Shown here: positions 1 to 10,806 of the stretch, piece by piece
Layout: the number at the start of each line of letters is the position of its first letter
Position numbering within the stretch: the stretch's first letter is position 1
Assembly: GCA_963575745.1 (NCBI GenBank)
Contig: CAUYUJ010018468.1
Location: 85,001-149,000, forward strand
DNA: 64,000 nt
Direction: 5' to 3'
From: Prorocentrum cordatum
Taxonomy: Eukaryota > Sar > Dinophyceae > Prorocentrales > Prorocentraceae
The notes under the pieces: generated by a model
Told to the model about the DNA's origin: nothing
Database searches by the model: none
The model's input: only the letters and a program-made list of their open reading frames with translations
Made by a program: the position numbers and the translations under genes

Positions 1-1065
1 AGCATGCGTCACGCACGCCCATTTCTGGCACACCCCTCACACGTTTCGCGGCCCCACAGGGAGCTCCACCGAAGGCCCCAGTGCCACCGCCCGCATGCGT
101 CACGCACACCCATTTCGGCACACCCCTCACACGTTTCGTGGCCCCACAGGGAGCTCCACCGAAGGCCCCAGTGCCACCGCCCGCATGCGTCACGCACACA
201 CATGTCGGCACACCCCTCACACGTTTCGTGGCCCCACAGGGAACTCCACCGAAGGCCCCATTGCCACCACCCGCATGCTTCACGCACATTCAGATTCGGC
301 ACACCCCTCACACGTTTCGTGGCCCCGCAGGGAGCTCCACCGAAGGCCCCATTGCCACCGCCCGCATGCGTCACACACACACACACACACACTGATTTCG
401 GCACACCCCTCTTGCGTTTCGTGGCCCCATAGGGAGCTCCACCGAAGGCCCCAGTGCCACCGCCCGCATGCGTCACGCACACCCGTTTCGGCACACCCCT
501 CACACGTTTCGTGGCCCCACAAGGAGCTCCACCGAAGGCCCCAGTGTCACCGCCAGCATGCGTCACGCACACCCATGTCGGCACACCCCTCACACGTTTC
601 GTGGCCCCGCAGGGAGCTCCACCGAAGGCCCCAGTCTCACCGCCCGCATGCGTCACGCACACCCATCTCGGCACCCCCCTCACACGTTTCGTGTCCCGAT
701 AGGGAGCTCCACCGAAGGCCCCAGAGCCACCGCCCGCATGCGTCACGCACACTTATTTCGGCACACCCCTCTTGCGTTTCGTGGCCCCATGAGAGCTCCA
801 CGGAAGGCCCAAAAGGAAGCTCCACCGAAGGCGCCACTGGCTGCGTTCGCATGCGCCTTTCGGCACACCCATCACACGTTTCGCGGCACTATTGGGAGCG
901 CCACCGACGGCCCCAGTGGCTGCGTTCGCATGCGCTCACCGCACCTATTTCGGCACGCCTCTCACTCGTTCCGTGGCCTCTAGAGAGCTCCACCGACCGC
1001 CCCAATGGCTGCTTACGCATGCGCGCATGCGCCCACCGGACACATTTCGGCACACCCCTCACTAA
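1..1065. repeat. 90-bp tandem satellite, about 12 units
   Basis: The landmark CGTTTCG(T/C)GGCCCC recurs near 42, 132, 222, 313, 415, 505, 595, 685, 775 and 877. Most spacings are exactly 90 bp; one unit is 102 bp because of a (CA)n expansion near 373-391. Units contain GCATGCGTCACGCAC and CTCCACCGAAGGCCCCA. The last two or three units (about 790-1060) are more diverged. Because 90 is a multiple of 3, open frames of up to 343 codons appear on both strands with a 30-residue periodic translation. I regard these as by-products of the repeat, not genes. Confidence 0.93.
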
Positions 1066-1120
1066 GGCAGTTTTAGCTCAAGCTCAGCTCAAGCTCAAGC
1101 TCACTTTAGCTCAAGTTCAG
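1062..1120 (+). promoter_or_regulatory. possible relict spliced-leader sequence upstream of LINE-1
   Basis: The 16 bases at 1067-1082, ending TTTTAGCTCAAG, match 13 of the last 16 bases of the dinoflagellate spliced leader as I recall it (ending TTTTGGCTCAAG). GCTCAAG then repeats several times up to about 1116, including a second TTTAGCTCAAG. Relict leaders are a known signature of mRNAs that were trans-spliced and then reinserted as DNA. The match is short and lies in low-complexity sequence, so chance is a real alternative. Confidence 0.3.
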
Positions 1121-1236
1121 GGCTAGTCCGAGCTGGCTACACATCTGCTGACGCAAAGTTCCCTTACCTAACCAACACTGGTCTCCTCTCCCCTTCATCC
1201 TTTCATCTTCCTTACACTCGATACCGCTGTGATGAG

Positions 1237-2320
1237 ATGTCTTCTTCTGGTGACAAACGTATGCCAGGCACCCCGGTCTAAGAGGTGCTTAAGCAACACC
1301 GGATTCACAGCCCACTTCTCGAGATGGACGGCAACGACGACCTGAACGACCAGAAATCTGTCCTACCTCCTCCACCTGTGCTGTTTGGTCCAGGTCATGC
1401 TCCCACCGCCCCGCCCGAAGGTACACCGGCATCATCTTCAGGCTCCGTCACCATCAAGGCGATCACCGACGTCATGGAGACCATCCTTGAGAGGAAGTTC
1501 AAAGAGAGGCTCGATCCAGTTACGAAGGCAGTCGAGTCGATCAAGCTGCAGGTGGACACGATGGAGACGCGCATCACGACCCTGGAGTCCAATGAGGAGG
1601 GCACGACACTCAGCAGCATGGAAGACAAATTGAACAAGCTTCAGGAGACGACCATCACCAGGGAAAGCGTGGCCAAGATGATCGAAGAGACCCTGTCGCA
1701 ATGCACGACCCCGCGCAATCAGTCTACGACACACAATCCATCAGCAGCAGCGGCCGTCATGGGGAACGTGCCGAACGCGAAGACTTTTGAGGATGCGGCA
1801 AAATGGGCATCTACTTTGTGTTCGGACCATGGTCTTCCAGTACCCGCTGCGCGCGACCTTTATTGCAAGAGCGAGTTCAAGGGCGTGTTCTTCATCAAGT
1901 TCTGGTCCGACGCGTCGCGCCAGAAGTTCCTCGACAGGGTCGATGACTTCGCGAAGGGGCAGCCGGGGGGGGTCGGGAACAGTCTGGGCGAAGCCGGACT
2001 TCCCCATCGACATCCGCACGCAGCACAGCGTTCTCTTCGGGCTCCGCCGCATGTTGGCGACGTGGGGCTACAACAAACAGTGCATCAAGGTGAACATAGA
2101 TGAGTACTCTTTGTCGGTTGCGGGGACCGTGGTGGCCAAGACGATTGTAAAAGACTTCCGGTTGGAGCTGAAGTGGGTGGACCGGGAGTGGAAAAAATGG
2201 GGCGCACTACAGTCATCAGCAGAGCTCTCCGAGATCACCACCGGGGCCCAGGAGAAGCTCGACAGGGCGAAGGCCTTCAACGAGAGCAACGGCAAAGGGA
2301 AGGGAGGTAACCCCATGTAG
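1237..2320 (+). pseudogene. LINE-1 ORF1 (coiled coil plus basic tail), broken
   Basis: An ATG at 1237 opens a frame that stops at TAA 1279-1281 after 14 codons; the same frame continues past it with an ATG at 1324. Residues encoded at about 1465-1700 form a heptad-like helical stretch (LERKFKERLDPVTKAVESI and following). The reading leaves this frame in a G run near 1965-1975 and continues in another frame to TAG at 2320. The second part (WAKPDFPIDIRT..., LFGLRRMLATWGY) resembles the ORF1 C-terminus of dinoflagellate LINEs, probably an RNA-chaperone role. The basic Gly/Lys-rich end (KGKGGNPM) fits RNA binding. The family link is from memory of related elements. Confidence 0.7.
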
Positions 2321-2398
2321 GGGTCACAGCAGTGTGGGGGCAGACAGGTAGTTTCACCCCTCACGGCAGAGAGCGGCGAAGGCGCGGACTTACAAAGT

Positions 2399-3614
2399 AT
2401 GGGCCGCAACAATTTTGGCAGTTTTGTACGTGTTGGTTCGTGGAACATCGAAGGTATGACAGAGTTGAAGTTAGCAGAGGTGTGTAGGTACATGCGGGAT
2501 CATTATATCGACATTATGTGTATGCAGGAGACGCGCCGGCCAAATTCCGACCATTATGGTACCGAGGACGGCTACCTGGTGGTGCTGTCGGGCGCGGCGG
2601 GGACCAACCCTGAGTTCGCAGGCGTAGGATTTGTGATATCCCAAGCTTTTCGCCCACGAGTTTGCGGGTACTGGCAGCTGGACAACCGCATCGCCTCGAT
2701 CAAAGGTCCGCACGGGCTCTGGCCGGCTTACGTTATGCACTGTGTACGTACCACACAATGAGAGGCCGACAGATGAAAAGTTTGATTTTTACGATCGCCT
2801 GCAGCGCCACATGGGGGCACTCCCCGGGTATGGTCCCCGTCTGGTGTTCGGTGACTGGAATGCCAGACTCGGCAAGCGACGTGCCGGTGAAGAGGGCATC
2901 ATGGGTGAGCATTCGTTCGGGCGCGAGGTGGTGAGGAAGACAGAGATTCCCATCCGAGATCTGTTCATGGAATTTTGGACGGATTTCGATTTCCTTGTTG
3001 CAAATACTGTCTTCGATTTGCCCCCACAGTTCAAAGCGACATATCATGAACCATCTGTCCGGCCTGGGAGTCCGATTACGGCCAATGGTTATAGCGCTCT
3101 CTGTCTATTACTGGTGCCCGCAGATCTGGAGAGGGACTTGATGGACATTCGCGGCGACACGAACACCACTCTCGCCTCTCATCATTTCCCCATGGTGGCA
3201 AATTTCATGGCCGGCGACACAACGGAGCAGCAGGAACAGGCGGCGCAAAGGCGCAAGCGGAAAGACTGGAGCAAACTCCGCTCGCCCTCCGCACGAAGAT
3301 CTTTCTCACTGGAAGTGTCATGCGTGGCAGGGTCGTTGCCTCAAGACGGTTCTGCGTCTCAACGGTGGCCTTCCATTTCGAACTCGGTGTTGGCAGCTGC
3401 TGACGCGATCTTGCCGGACGTGGAGCGCAAGCCGAATAAGCCATGGATCTCTCAGCGCACTTTGTCTCTGCTAGACGAGAGGAGGCTGGCTCGCGCAGAC
3501 GGAGATTGGGAAGCAGAAAAGAGGCTTAGGAGACTAGTCAGACAGTCAGCTAAAAAAAGATCGGGGACGGAGGTTAGAAGATCTGACTGCCTCTGGAGAT
3601 TGGAGCTACATTAA
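2399..3614 (+). pseudogene. LINE-1 ORF2 N-terminus: AP-endonuclease-like domain, frameshifted
   Basis: The ATG at 2399 starts ORF2. Visible endonuclease motifs in order are SWNIEG (metal-binding Asn), MCMQETR (catalytic Glu), AGVGFVIS, then after a frame change near 2745 VFGDWNARLG (GDxN motif) and SHHFPM in place of the usual SDH. This domain nicks target DNA to prime reverse transcription. The final motif carries His where Asp is usual, which would impair catalysis if real. From about 3230 the chain is a basic linker toward the RT. The frame is lost again at an A run near 3553-3560, and the first frame ends at 3614. Confidence 0.85.
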
Positions 3615-6240
3615 AAGAATTACAAAACGCAAGGCGAGACCTCAAGGCCGGCTGCACAACAGCCAAGGGACCCCCGTCGCCACAGACGAGCGTGCAGAGA
3701 CTTTCGCACAACATCTGGATACGATACAATGGCACGTGCGCTACGTCACGCTCACGCCGGGCACAGATGACGTTATCCACTCCGGCCTTAACGTCAAATT
3801 GGATTCGTTCACAGAGGCGGAGCTCCGGACAGCTTTGCGAAAAATGCATTACGGGAAAGCGTGCAAGCCCGACGACATCCCGGCGGAGGTGTACAAGGCG
3901 CTGGCGGACGAGCCTGGGCAGTTGCGATGGGTGTTGGACATTTGCAATGCAGCGTGGGCCAACAAGGAACTCCCAGACGCATGGTGCATATCTACAGTGC
4001 GACTAGTATATGAGAAAAGGGACCCAGCAAATTGCGACAACTACCGCCCGTTGTCTTTACAATGCATCGCCATGAAGCTCTTCTCTGCCATGCCAAAGCA
4101 AAGGCTGCTGGACGCTGGCGTCGACGAGAGGCTGTGGCTTACCCGGTTCGGCTTCAGGGCGGGCTGCAGCACGGAACACGCCATATACGCAGCGAGGCGG
4201 CACATCGAATTGGCACGAGCTAAGAAGAATGGATCAGTTACTCTGGTTGCGCTCGACTGGAAGAAGGCATTCGACAGCATCAACACCGACAGTCTTTTGG
4301 ACGCGCTCAAGCGCGTGGGGATCCCGATCGAATTCCGCGACATGATACGCGTGATGATGACGGTGAGGATGTTCGTCGTGAACAAATGTGGCAACGATTC
4401 CGCACCAAGACAGCAGCTTTCAGGCATATCGCAGGGTTGTACGCTCAGCCCACTGCTTATATCATCGTCATGACAGTGCTATTACATGATGCTGTTGGGC
4501 GATTGGAAGGGGTTACGAAAGATGCGTACGCCAACGGGGACATGTGTGATTGCATCTACGCGGACGACACTCTGCTGATCGGAACGGACGACGCGTGCTT
4601 AAACGAGTATCTGAAGGCAGTCGCAGAAGGAGGACGGCGGTATGGCATGGAGTTGCATTGGGACAAATCCCACCAGCCCTTTGGGCGTGAGTGGTTTAGA
4701 GAGCCCGCTCTGTTCTCAACCCCCTTCTTCCCCTTCGGGGAGGGGTTTACCCCTCCCCCTACCCCCTCCCCCTGGGCCTGGAGAGGTCCTTTCGCGGGTC
4801 GTTGGAGGGGTCTTTTTCGACTCCTGGGAGGGCTAAAATTCGACACCCCTCACGAGGATCGTGGCCCCGACGGGGGGAGGGAGAAAAATGCTCGCCCCAT
4901 CTGTGATCGATCGCCCGAAAGATGGCCCCAAGATACCTCCCAGACCCCTCCCAAAGAGCCCCAAGAGGCCCCAAGAGGCCTCCAAGAGGCCCCCAAGATG
5001 CCCCCAAGAGGCCCCCAAGAGGCCCCAAGAGGCTCCCCCGAGGCACCCAAGACGCTCCTGGAAGCCCCTGGGGCCGCCAAGAGGCCCCCAAGACGCCCCA
5101 AACGGCCTCCAAGAGGCTCCCAAGAGGCCCGAAGAGGCTCCCCCAAGGCACCCAAGACGCTCCTAGAAGCCCCTGGGGCCGCCAAGAGGCCCCCAAGACG
5201 CCCCAAAAGGCCTCCAAGAGGCTCCCAAAAGACATCCCAAGAGACTCCGCGATGCATCCAAGAGGCCTCTGGCCCTTCTGCTCGTCCTCCCCTCCTCGTC
5301 CGCCTCCCCCTCTTCCTCCTCCCTCCTTCCCTCCCCCACCTCCTCCTCCGATTCCTCCTCCATCCTCCCCTGTTGGGAGATGGCGGCATCCCCTGTCCTT
5401 CGTTTCTCTGTATGCTCCCACACTTCCCTGATCGAATCAAAGCAACTCTTCTGGGCATCATTGCTGAAAAGATGACCAACAAATCCCGACAGTCGGTACT
5501 CTTTGCTAAAGTGGCTGTTTTAGGATGGGCTGGTGGGGATTCGCGAAGCGTGAACAATTCCAAGTCCTTGCTGTGAAGGCCAACGGTGACATTCGAGCTC
5601 CAGATGGCACCGTTCTTAAACATGTCGACCGGCTTCAGTATTTGGGCGCGCACTTGTCCTCGGACGCTGACGGTGGGCCGGAGCTGGGGCGCAAGATCGG
5701 CGAGGCAAAACGGATATTTCGTCGCTCAGTAAATTGTGGTCCCATTTATCTTTGACATGGTGTCGCAAAATACGTATCTTTGCTTCTGTGGTGGAGTCTA
5801 AGATGCTTTACGGACTGGCTGGCACCATGATGAACAAAGCCCGGATACGCCGTCTGGACGGTTTCCAAAACAGGGGCATCAGGCAAATAATCGGCGTGCG
5901 CCCGTCGTGGCTGTCGAGGGTATCAAATGCGGAGGTATTGAGCCGCGCCGGGCACACGGCAGCTAGCACCCAATTGTTGTATAGGTAGATGCTTCTGTTC
6001 GGCGACGTGCTGCGCGCAAGTGAGAACAGCTTGCTGCGTCGCTGCACGTTCGCACCGAAGTCTCTTACGCCGAAGGCAGCGGTCGTCGTGAGGCGCGTCG
6101 GCGCGCCGAGCAGAGAGTTTGCCCCAACGATGTTGAAGCATGCCGCCCGCATATTTGGTGATGTTCACGCGGCGTCGGCAGCAGCTCAGTCTGGACCCGC
6201 TTGGAAGCACACGCTGCGCCGTCACATTCTCACAGCTTAA
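3615..6240 (+). pseudogene. LINE-1 reverse transcriptase, split by an inserted element
   Basis: RT motifs are visible in order: GKACKPDDIPAEVYKAL (region 0-1), YRPLSLQCIAMKLF (region 2), VALDWKKAFDSI (motif A, first catalytic Asp), GISQGCTLSP (motif B), a frame change near 4455, then CIYADDTLL (motif C, catalytic Asp pair, about 4552-4578). At 4669-5555 a foreign element separates GMELHWDK from FQVLAVKANGD. The region after it contains LQYLGAHLSSD and a thumb-like helical segment, and ends at TAA 6238-6240. A further frame change sits near 5735 and a TAG at 5986-5988. The protein copies element RNA into DNA at the nicked target; this copy cannot. Confidence 0.9.
4669..5555 (+). mobile_element. 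887-bp inverted-repeat element (family TIR-A) inside the LINE-1 RT
   Basis: The insert is bounded by AAT at 4666-4668 and AAT at 5556-5558. It begins CCCACCAGCCCTTTGGGCG and its right end holds GGGCTGGTGGGGATTCGCG, so CCCACCAGCCC is inverted near the other end, followed by a 15-16-bp tail containing CGCGAAGCGTG. The interior has a CCCCTTCGGGGAGGGG hairpin (about 4731-4746), then a long run of CCAAGAGGCC-type short repeats (4925-5270) and a TCC-rich stretch (5275-5380). No transposase is visible, so it is non-autonomous. Removing the element plus one AAT rejoins the RT codons. Related copies are at 28789-29830, 10807-11445 and 12235-13035. Confidence 0.82.
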
Positions 6241-6479
6241 CTTAGGATAACTTTTTTGTGACATGTATCGCGTTTGTAGCGTACTGTTCCTCTCCTGTCC
6301 ACGCACCGCTTGGTGTACGACTCACTTGCTTGCTTGCTCCGAATGCAGTGCATACAACGACGGTGCTCACAACTGCATATGGTTGGGTCCTTCGCCAGGT
6401 TAATTTTCAGGAGATTCCTGAAATCAGGGACCTGGCATTCCCGCTTGGACCCGCCCAAATCACCCCGCGAGTCGTCCCG
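6241..6479. other. LINE-1 3' flank, no gene seen
   Basis: This is unique-looking sequence after the RT stop. I find no poly(A) tract or clear target-site duplication that would fix the LINE-1 3' end. From about 6490 it grades into the 11-bp minisatellite. Confidence 0.5.
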
Positions 6480-9285
6480 CAAGTCATCCTGCATTGGCAG
6501 TGCGATGGCATGGCGATTGCGATGGCATGGTAATTGTATGGCAACAGCGTAGCAACAGCATGGCTCGGGCATGGCGACAGCATGGTAACGGCATGGCAAT
6601 GTCATGGCAACAGCACGGCCACAGCATGGGAAAAACATGGCAGCAACATGGCAACAACATGGAAACAGCATAGCAAAATCACGGTACCATCATGGCAACG
6701 GCATAGCAAAATCGTGGAAACTGCATGGCCTCTGCATGACAACCGCATGGCAGCAAAACGGCAACATCATGGCGACGGCATGACAACATCATGGCAACAG
6801 CATGGCAAGCGCATGGCAACAGCACGGCAACAGCATGGCAACAGCATGGCAACGGCACGGCAATGGCATGGAAACGTAATGGCAACAGCATGAAAACGGC
6901 GTGGCAACAGCATGCCCACAGCATGCCCAAGGCATGGCAACAGCAGCATGGCAATCGCATGACACCCGCATGGCAATCGCATGGCAATAGCATGACAACT
7001 GCATGACAACCGCATGGCAACAGCATGGCAGCTGCATGACAAACGCATGGCAACAGCATAGCAACGGCATGGCAACGGCATGTCAATGACATGGCAACAT
7101 AATGGCAACAGCATCGGGAGAGCATGGCAACACCATGACCACAGCATGGCAATAGCACGGTAACAACATGACAACGGCATGGCATCATCGTGGAAACAGC
7201 ATGGCCTCTGCATGGCAACAGCATGGCAACAGCAAGGCAACAGCATGGCAACAGCATGGCACTGGCATGGCAACAGCATGGCAACGGCATGGCAACCGCA
7301 TGGCAACAGCACGGCGACGGCATGGCAACAGCATGGTAGCATCATGGCACCAGCATGGCAACAGCAGGAGAACAGAATGGCAACAGCATTGCAACAGCAT
7401 GGCAACAGCATGGCAACATCATGGCAATGGCATGGAAGTAGCATCGCAACAGCCTGGCAACGGCGTAGCAACAGCATGACAATTGCATGGACGCAGCGTG
7501 GTCACAACATGGCAGCAGCATGGCAACGACATGGCAATAGCATGGCAACAGCATTACAACATCATGACAACCGAATGGCAACAGCACGGCAATAGCATGA
7601 CACTGCATGGCAAAAGCATGACAACCGCATGGCAACAGCATGGCAATGGCATGGCAATGACATGGCAGCAGCATGGCAACAGCATGGCCATGGCATGGCA
7701 ACGGCATGGCAACGGTATGGCAGCAGCATGGCAATGGCATGGCAAGCGCATGGCAACGGCATGGCAATGGCATGGCAATGGCATCGACACTACATGGCAA
7801 CAGCATGGCAGTAGCACGGACATAGCCCCACAACAGCATGGCGATGGCATGGTAACGACATGGCAATGGCACGGAAGCAGCATGGAAATTCCATCGACAC
7901 TGCATGGCAACAGCATGGCAATGGCATGACAAGAGCACGATAGTAGCTCCGCAACAGCATGGCAAGAGCATGGGAATGGCATGGCAACAGCACGGCAATG
8001 GCCTGGCACCGGCATGGCAACAGCGTGGCAGCAGCATGGCAGCAGCATGGCAGCAACAGCATGGGCAATGATCATGGCAACAACGAATGACAACAACATG
8101 GCAACAGCAGATGGAACCGCACGGCAACAACATGGAAACAGCATGGCCACAACATGGCCACAGCATGGCCACAGCATGGAAACAGCAAGGCAACAGCGTG
8201 GCAACGGCATGGCTCTGGCATGGCGACAGCATGGCAACGGCATGGCAACAGCAACGCACACGCATGGCAACAGCATGGCAACAGCACGGCAACAGCATGG
8301 CAACAGCATGGCAACAGCTTGGCAACGACATGGCAACATCGTGGAAACATCATGGCCTCTGCATGGCAACAGCATAACAACAACACGGCAACGGCATGGC
8401 GACGGCATGGCACTGGCATGGCAACAGCATCGCAACCGCATGGCAATAGCACGGCACCAGCATGGCAACAGCAAGGGACCAGCATGGCAACAGCATGGTA
8501 ACAGCATGACAATTCCATGGCAACAGCATGGCAACAGCACTGCAACAACATGGCAACAACATGACAACCGCATGGCAACAGCATGGCAACGGCATGGCAA
8601 TGACATGGCAACAGCATGGCAACACCATTGCAACGGCATGGCAACGGCATGGGAGCGGCATGGCAGCAGCATGGCAATGGCATAGCAACAGCATGGCAAC
8701 GGCATGGTAACAGCGTGGCAGCAGAATGGAAACAGCATGGCAACGACACTTCAACAGGATGGGGAACCGCATGACAACAGCATTGAAACAGTGTCGCTAC
8801 TGCAGGGCAACAGCATGGCAACAGCATCGCATCCGCCCGGCAGCAGCATGGCAACAGCATGGCAACACCATTGCAACGGCATGGCAGCAGCATGGCAACA
8901 GTATGGCAACTGCACGGCAGCGGCATGGCAACAGCATGGTAACAGCATGCCTACGTCATGGCAAGAGCATGGCATCGGCATGGCAACATAATTGCAACTG
9001 CATGGGAAATCGAATGGCAATTGCATGGCACTAGCACTCCAACTGCATCGCAATTGCCTTGCAGTTGCCGTGCTGCCACGCTATAGCCTGGCAATAGCAT
9101 AGCAACGGCATGGCAATAGCAGGGCAAAAGCAGGGCAACTGCATGGCAGCTGCTTTGCAACTGCATGGCAATGGCATGTCAATAGCTCGGCAACTACATG
9201 GCAAGTGTATGGCAACAGCATGGCAATAGCATGGCAACTGCATGGCAACTCCATGGCAATGGCCATGGCAATATTCTTGCAACGG
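6480..9285. repeat. 11-bp minisatellite block 1 (CATGGCAACAG)n, about 2.8 kb
   Basis: Units are 11 bp with consensus CATGGCAACAG and scattered substitutions (CAACGG, CAATGG, CAGCAG, ATGACAAC). Eleven is not a multiple of 3, so all three frames on a strand give the same 11-residue cycle (MATAWQQHGNS-like on plus, a Cys/His/Leu-rich cycle on minus). Open frames of 200-400 codons therefore occur on both strands at once and are not evidence of genes. Variant phrases such as GTGGAAAC...CATGGCCTCTGCATGG recur near 6713, 7191 and 8340, which shows higher-order duplication. Blocks 2 and 3 lie at 10460-10800 and 11446-12234. Confidence 0.95.
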
Positions 9286-9400
9286 TCTCTCCATCACATG
9301 CGCCGGCAACGGGCTCGGACAGAGCGCCTCAGGTATTTGCCCGAGGAGGCCCATGGCACCGTTCGCTCTAGGGAGCCCTGGCAGCAGTCGCCACGGCAAC
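9286..9400. other. unique spacer
   Basis: A short non-repetitive stretch between the direct minisatellite and the palindromic array. I see no gene in it. Confidence 0.5.
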
Positions 9401-9550
9401 AGTTGACATTGCCAACTATGGCCACAGTTGCCATGGCAACTACCATGGCAACTGTTGCCATGGCAGTTGCCACGGCAACTGTTTCCATAATTGCCGCGGC
9501 AGTTGCCATGGCAACGGTTGCCATGGCAATTGCCATGGTTTGGTCTCCGA
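9401..9550. repeat. array of GTTGCCATGGCAAC palindromes
   Basis: Here the CATGGCAAC unit occurs head to head with its complement, giving near-perfect copies of the 14-bp palindrome GTTGCCATGGCAAC near 9427, 9450 and 9510, plus variants. The same half-site makes up the neighbouring 11-bp array but in one direction only. The 14-mer equals the consensus X-box bound by RFX transcription factors in animals and fungi. I know of no such factor in dinoflagellates and treat the match as probably coincidental. Confidence 0.85.
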
Positions 9551-10079
9551 TCACCTACCTAATCACCCCTACCTCATCCTCATCCTGAATTCCTTCTCCT
9601 TCTAGATATCAGCCAGCGTTGACTCCAAATAGATAGGAGGAAAGGAGGATGACGAGAGGAGGATGGGAGGAGGACGAAAGGAGGACGGGAGCAGGACGGG
9701 AGGAGGACTGGAGGAGCAACATCAAGCAAGCGCAAGCAAGCGGAGGCAAGCAAGCGCAAGCGAGCAAAAACAAGCAAGCAAGAGCCAGCGATCAAGTGCA
9801 AGCCAGCAAGGGCAAGCAAGAGCAAGCAAGCGATAGCAAGCACGCAAGAGCAAGCGCGTCAGAGCATGCAACAACAAGCAAAGGCAAGCAAGCAAGGGCA
9901 AGCAGGTCATAGGCATAGGCATAGACATAGGCATGTGAGCGCTCAGACGTGGTGCATAGGCATAGGCATAGACATAGGCGTAGGCATAGGAGTCAGGGGG
10001 GAGGCATTGGAATAGGCATAGGCGTAGCCATAGGAATTAGGGGGGGGGATAGAAATTAGGGGGCAGCGGACCAATTAGC
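9551..10079. repeat. short tandem repeats: GGAGGA/GACG, CAAGCAAG and AGGCAT
   Basis: 9635-9720 holds imperfect GGAGGACG/GGAGGATG units. 9721-9908 is a CAAGCAAG/CGCAAG-rich array. 9906-10040 holds AGGCAT(A/G) hexamers broken by non-repeat pieces. No coding content is supported. Confidence 0.8.
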
Positions 10080-10460
10080 AGAGAATAACAGAACTCCTAT
10101 AGGGCAAACCTATTTGGACAATAACTCTCTGTCGCATCCCCTGGCCTGGTCGTTCGGGTGGTCCTGGCGTTTCGTATGAGGCTTCCTCACCGTTTATAGC
10201 CCTGACGCTTAAAACTTACAACATCTTCACGGGTGGAGTGTGGTCTCCAAAATTGGACTCTCGCCTTGGCGCTGCGCGCACTGGCCTTCAAAAGTTACAA
10301 CACTTACGCAGCATGAGGGCGGTTCGTTGTCGAACTGGGACTATGGCCTTGGTGCCAAGCACGTTGGTCTTCCAACTTCCCAACACTTAGACGGATGGAG
10401 GGCGGTTAGTTTCAAAATTAGGCTCTCGCCTTGGCGCCGCGCATCCTCGCACATTCGTGC
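10080..10460. repeat. dispersed ~84-bp repeat, cluster 1 (about 3 units)
   Basis: After about 110 bp of unique sequence, three diverged units start near 10213, 10295 and 10378. Each has a core of CAACACTTA/CATCTTCACGG, a GGAGGGCGGTT-like segment, TTCAAAATT and CTCGCCTTGGCGC. The same family forms a second cluster at 15165-15425. Confidence 0.65.
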
Positions 10461-10800
10461 CATGGCAACCGAATGGCTACAGCATGGCAATATCTTTGCA
10501 ACTGCATGGCAATTTCATGGCAGCTGCATGGCAACTGCATGGCAACACCATGGCAATGGCATGGCAACGGCATGGCAAGGGCATGGCAATCGCATGGCAA
10601 CGGCACGGCAAAAACATGGCAATAGCATGGCAACTGTATGGCAATGGCATGGCAACTGCGTGGCAATCGCCCGGCAATAACATGGCAACAACATGGCATT
10701 AGCATGGCACCTGCATGGCAACAGCATGGCAGTGGCATGACAACTGCATGGCACTAGCATGGCGATCGCATGACGACAGCATAGCAAACACATGGCAACA
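10460..10800. repeat. 11-bp minisatellite block 2
   Basis: The same CATGGCAAC(A/T/G)G unit as block 1. Its last part (from about 10650) is near-identical to 12030-12100 in block 3, which marks the left part of a segmental duplication. Confidence 0.93.
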
Positions 10801-10806
10801 GCATGG

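Larger units (their letters stand above)
1130..6260 (+). mobile_element. LINE-1: degenerate non-LTR retrotransposon with ORF1, AP-like endonuclease and RT
   Basis: Coding order on the plus strand is an ORF1 with a coiled coil and nucleic-acid-binding-like tail, an exonuclease-endonuclease-phosphatase domain, then a reverse transcriptase with palm and thumb-like region. I see no RNase H or LTRs, which fits an APE-type LINE. Lesions include an in-frame stop at 1279, frame changes near 1965, 2745, 3560, 4460 and 5735, a stop at 5986, and an 887-bp insertion at 4669-5555. The 5' end is placed loosely, after the satellite; the 3' end lies soon after the stop at 6238. The copy is dead as read. Confidence 0.88.

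Noticed and set aside
1-1065. CRISPR-like array
   Set aside because: Spacing is regular but the whole 90-bp unit repeats, with no unique spacers, and the setting is eukaryotic.
4925-5270. Coding sequence in the CCAAGAGGC tract of the TIR-A element
   Set aside because: Pro/Lys/Arg- and Gly/Leu/Trp-rich frames mirror short repeats and are not shared as proteins between copies.
6480-9285. Long open frames on both strands (up to about 394 codons), some Cys/His-rich like metal-binding proteins
   Set aside because: They are the six-frame translation of an 11-bp repeat that lacks stops; no start context, domain or codon signal supports them.
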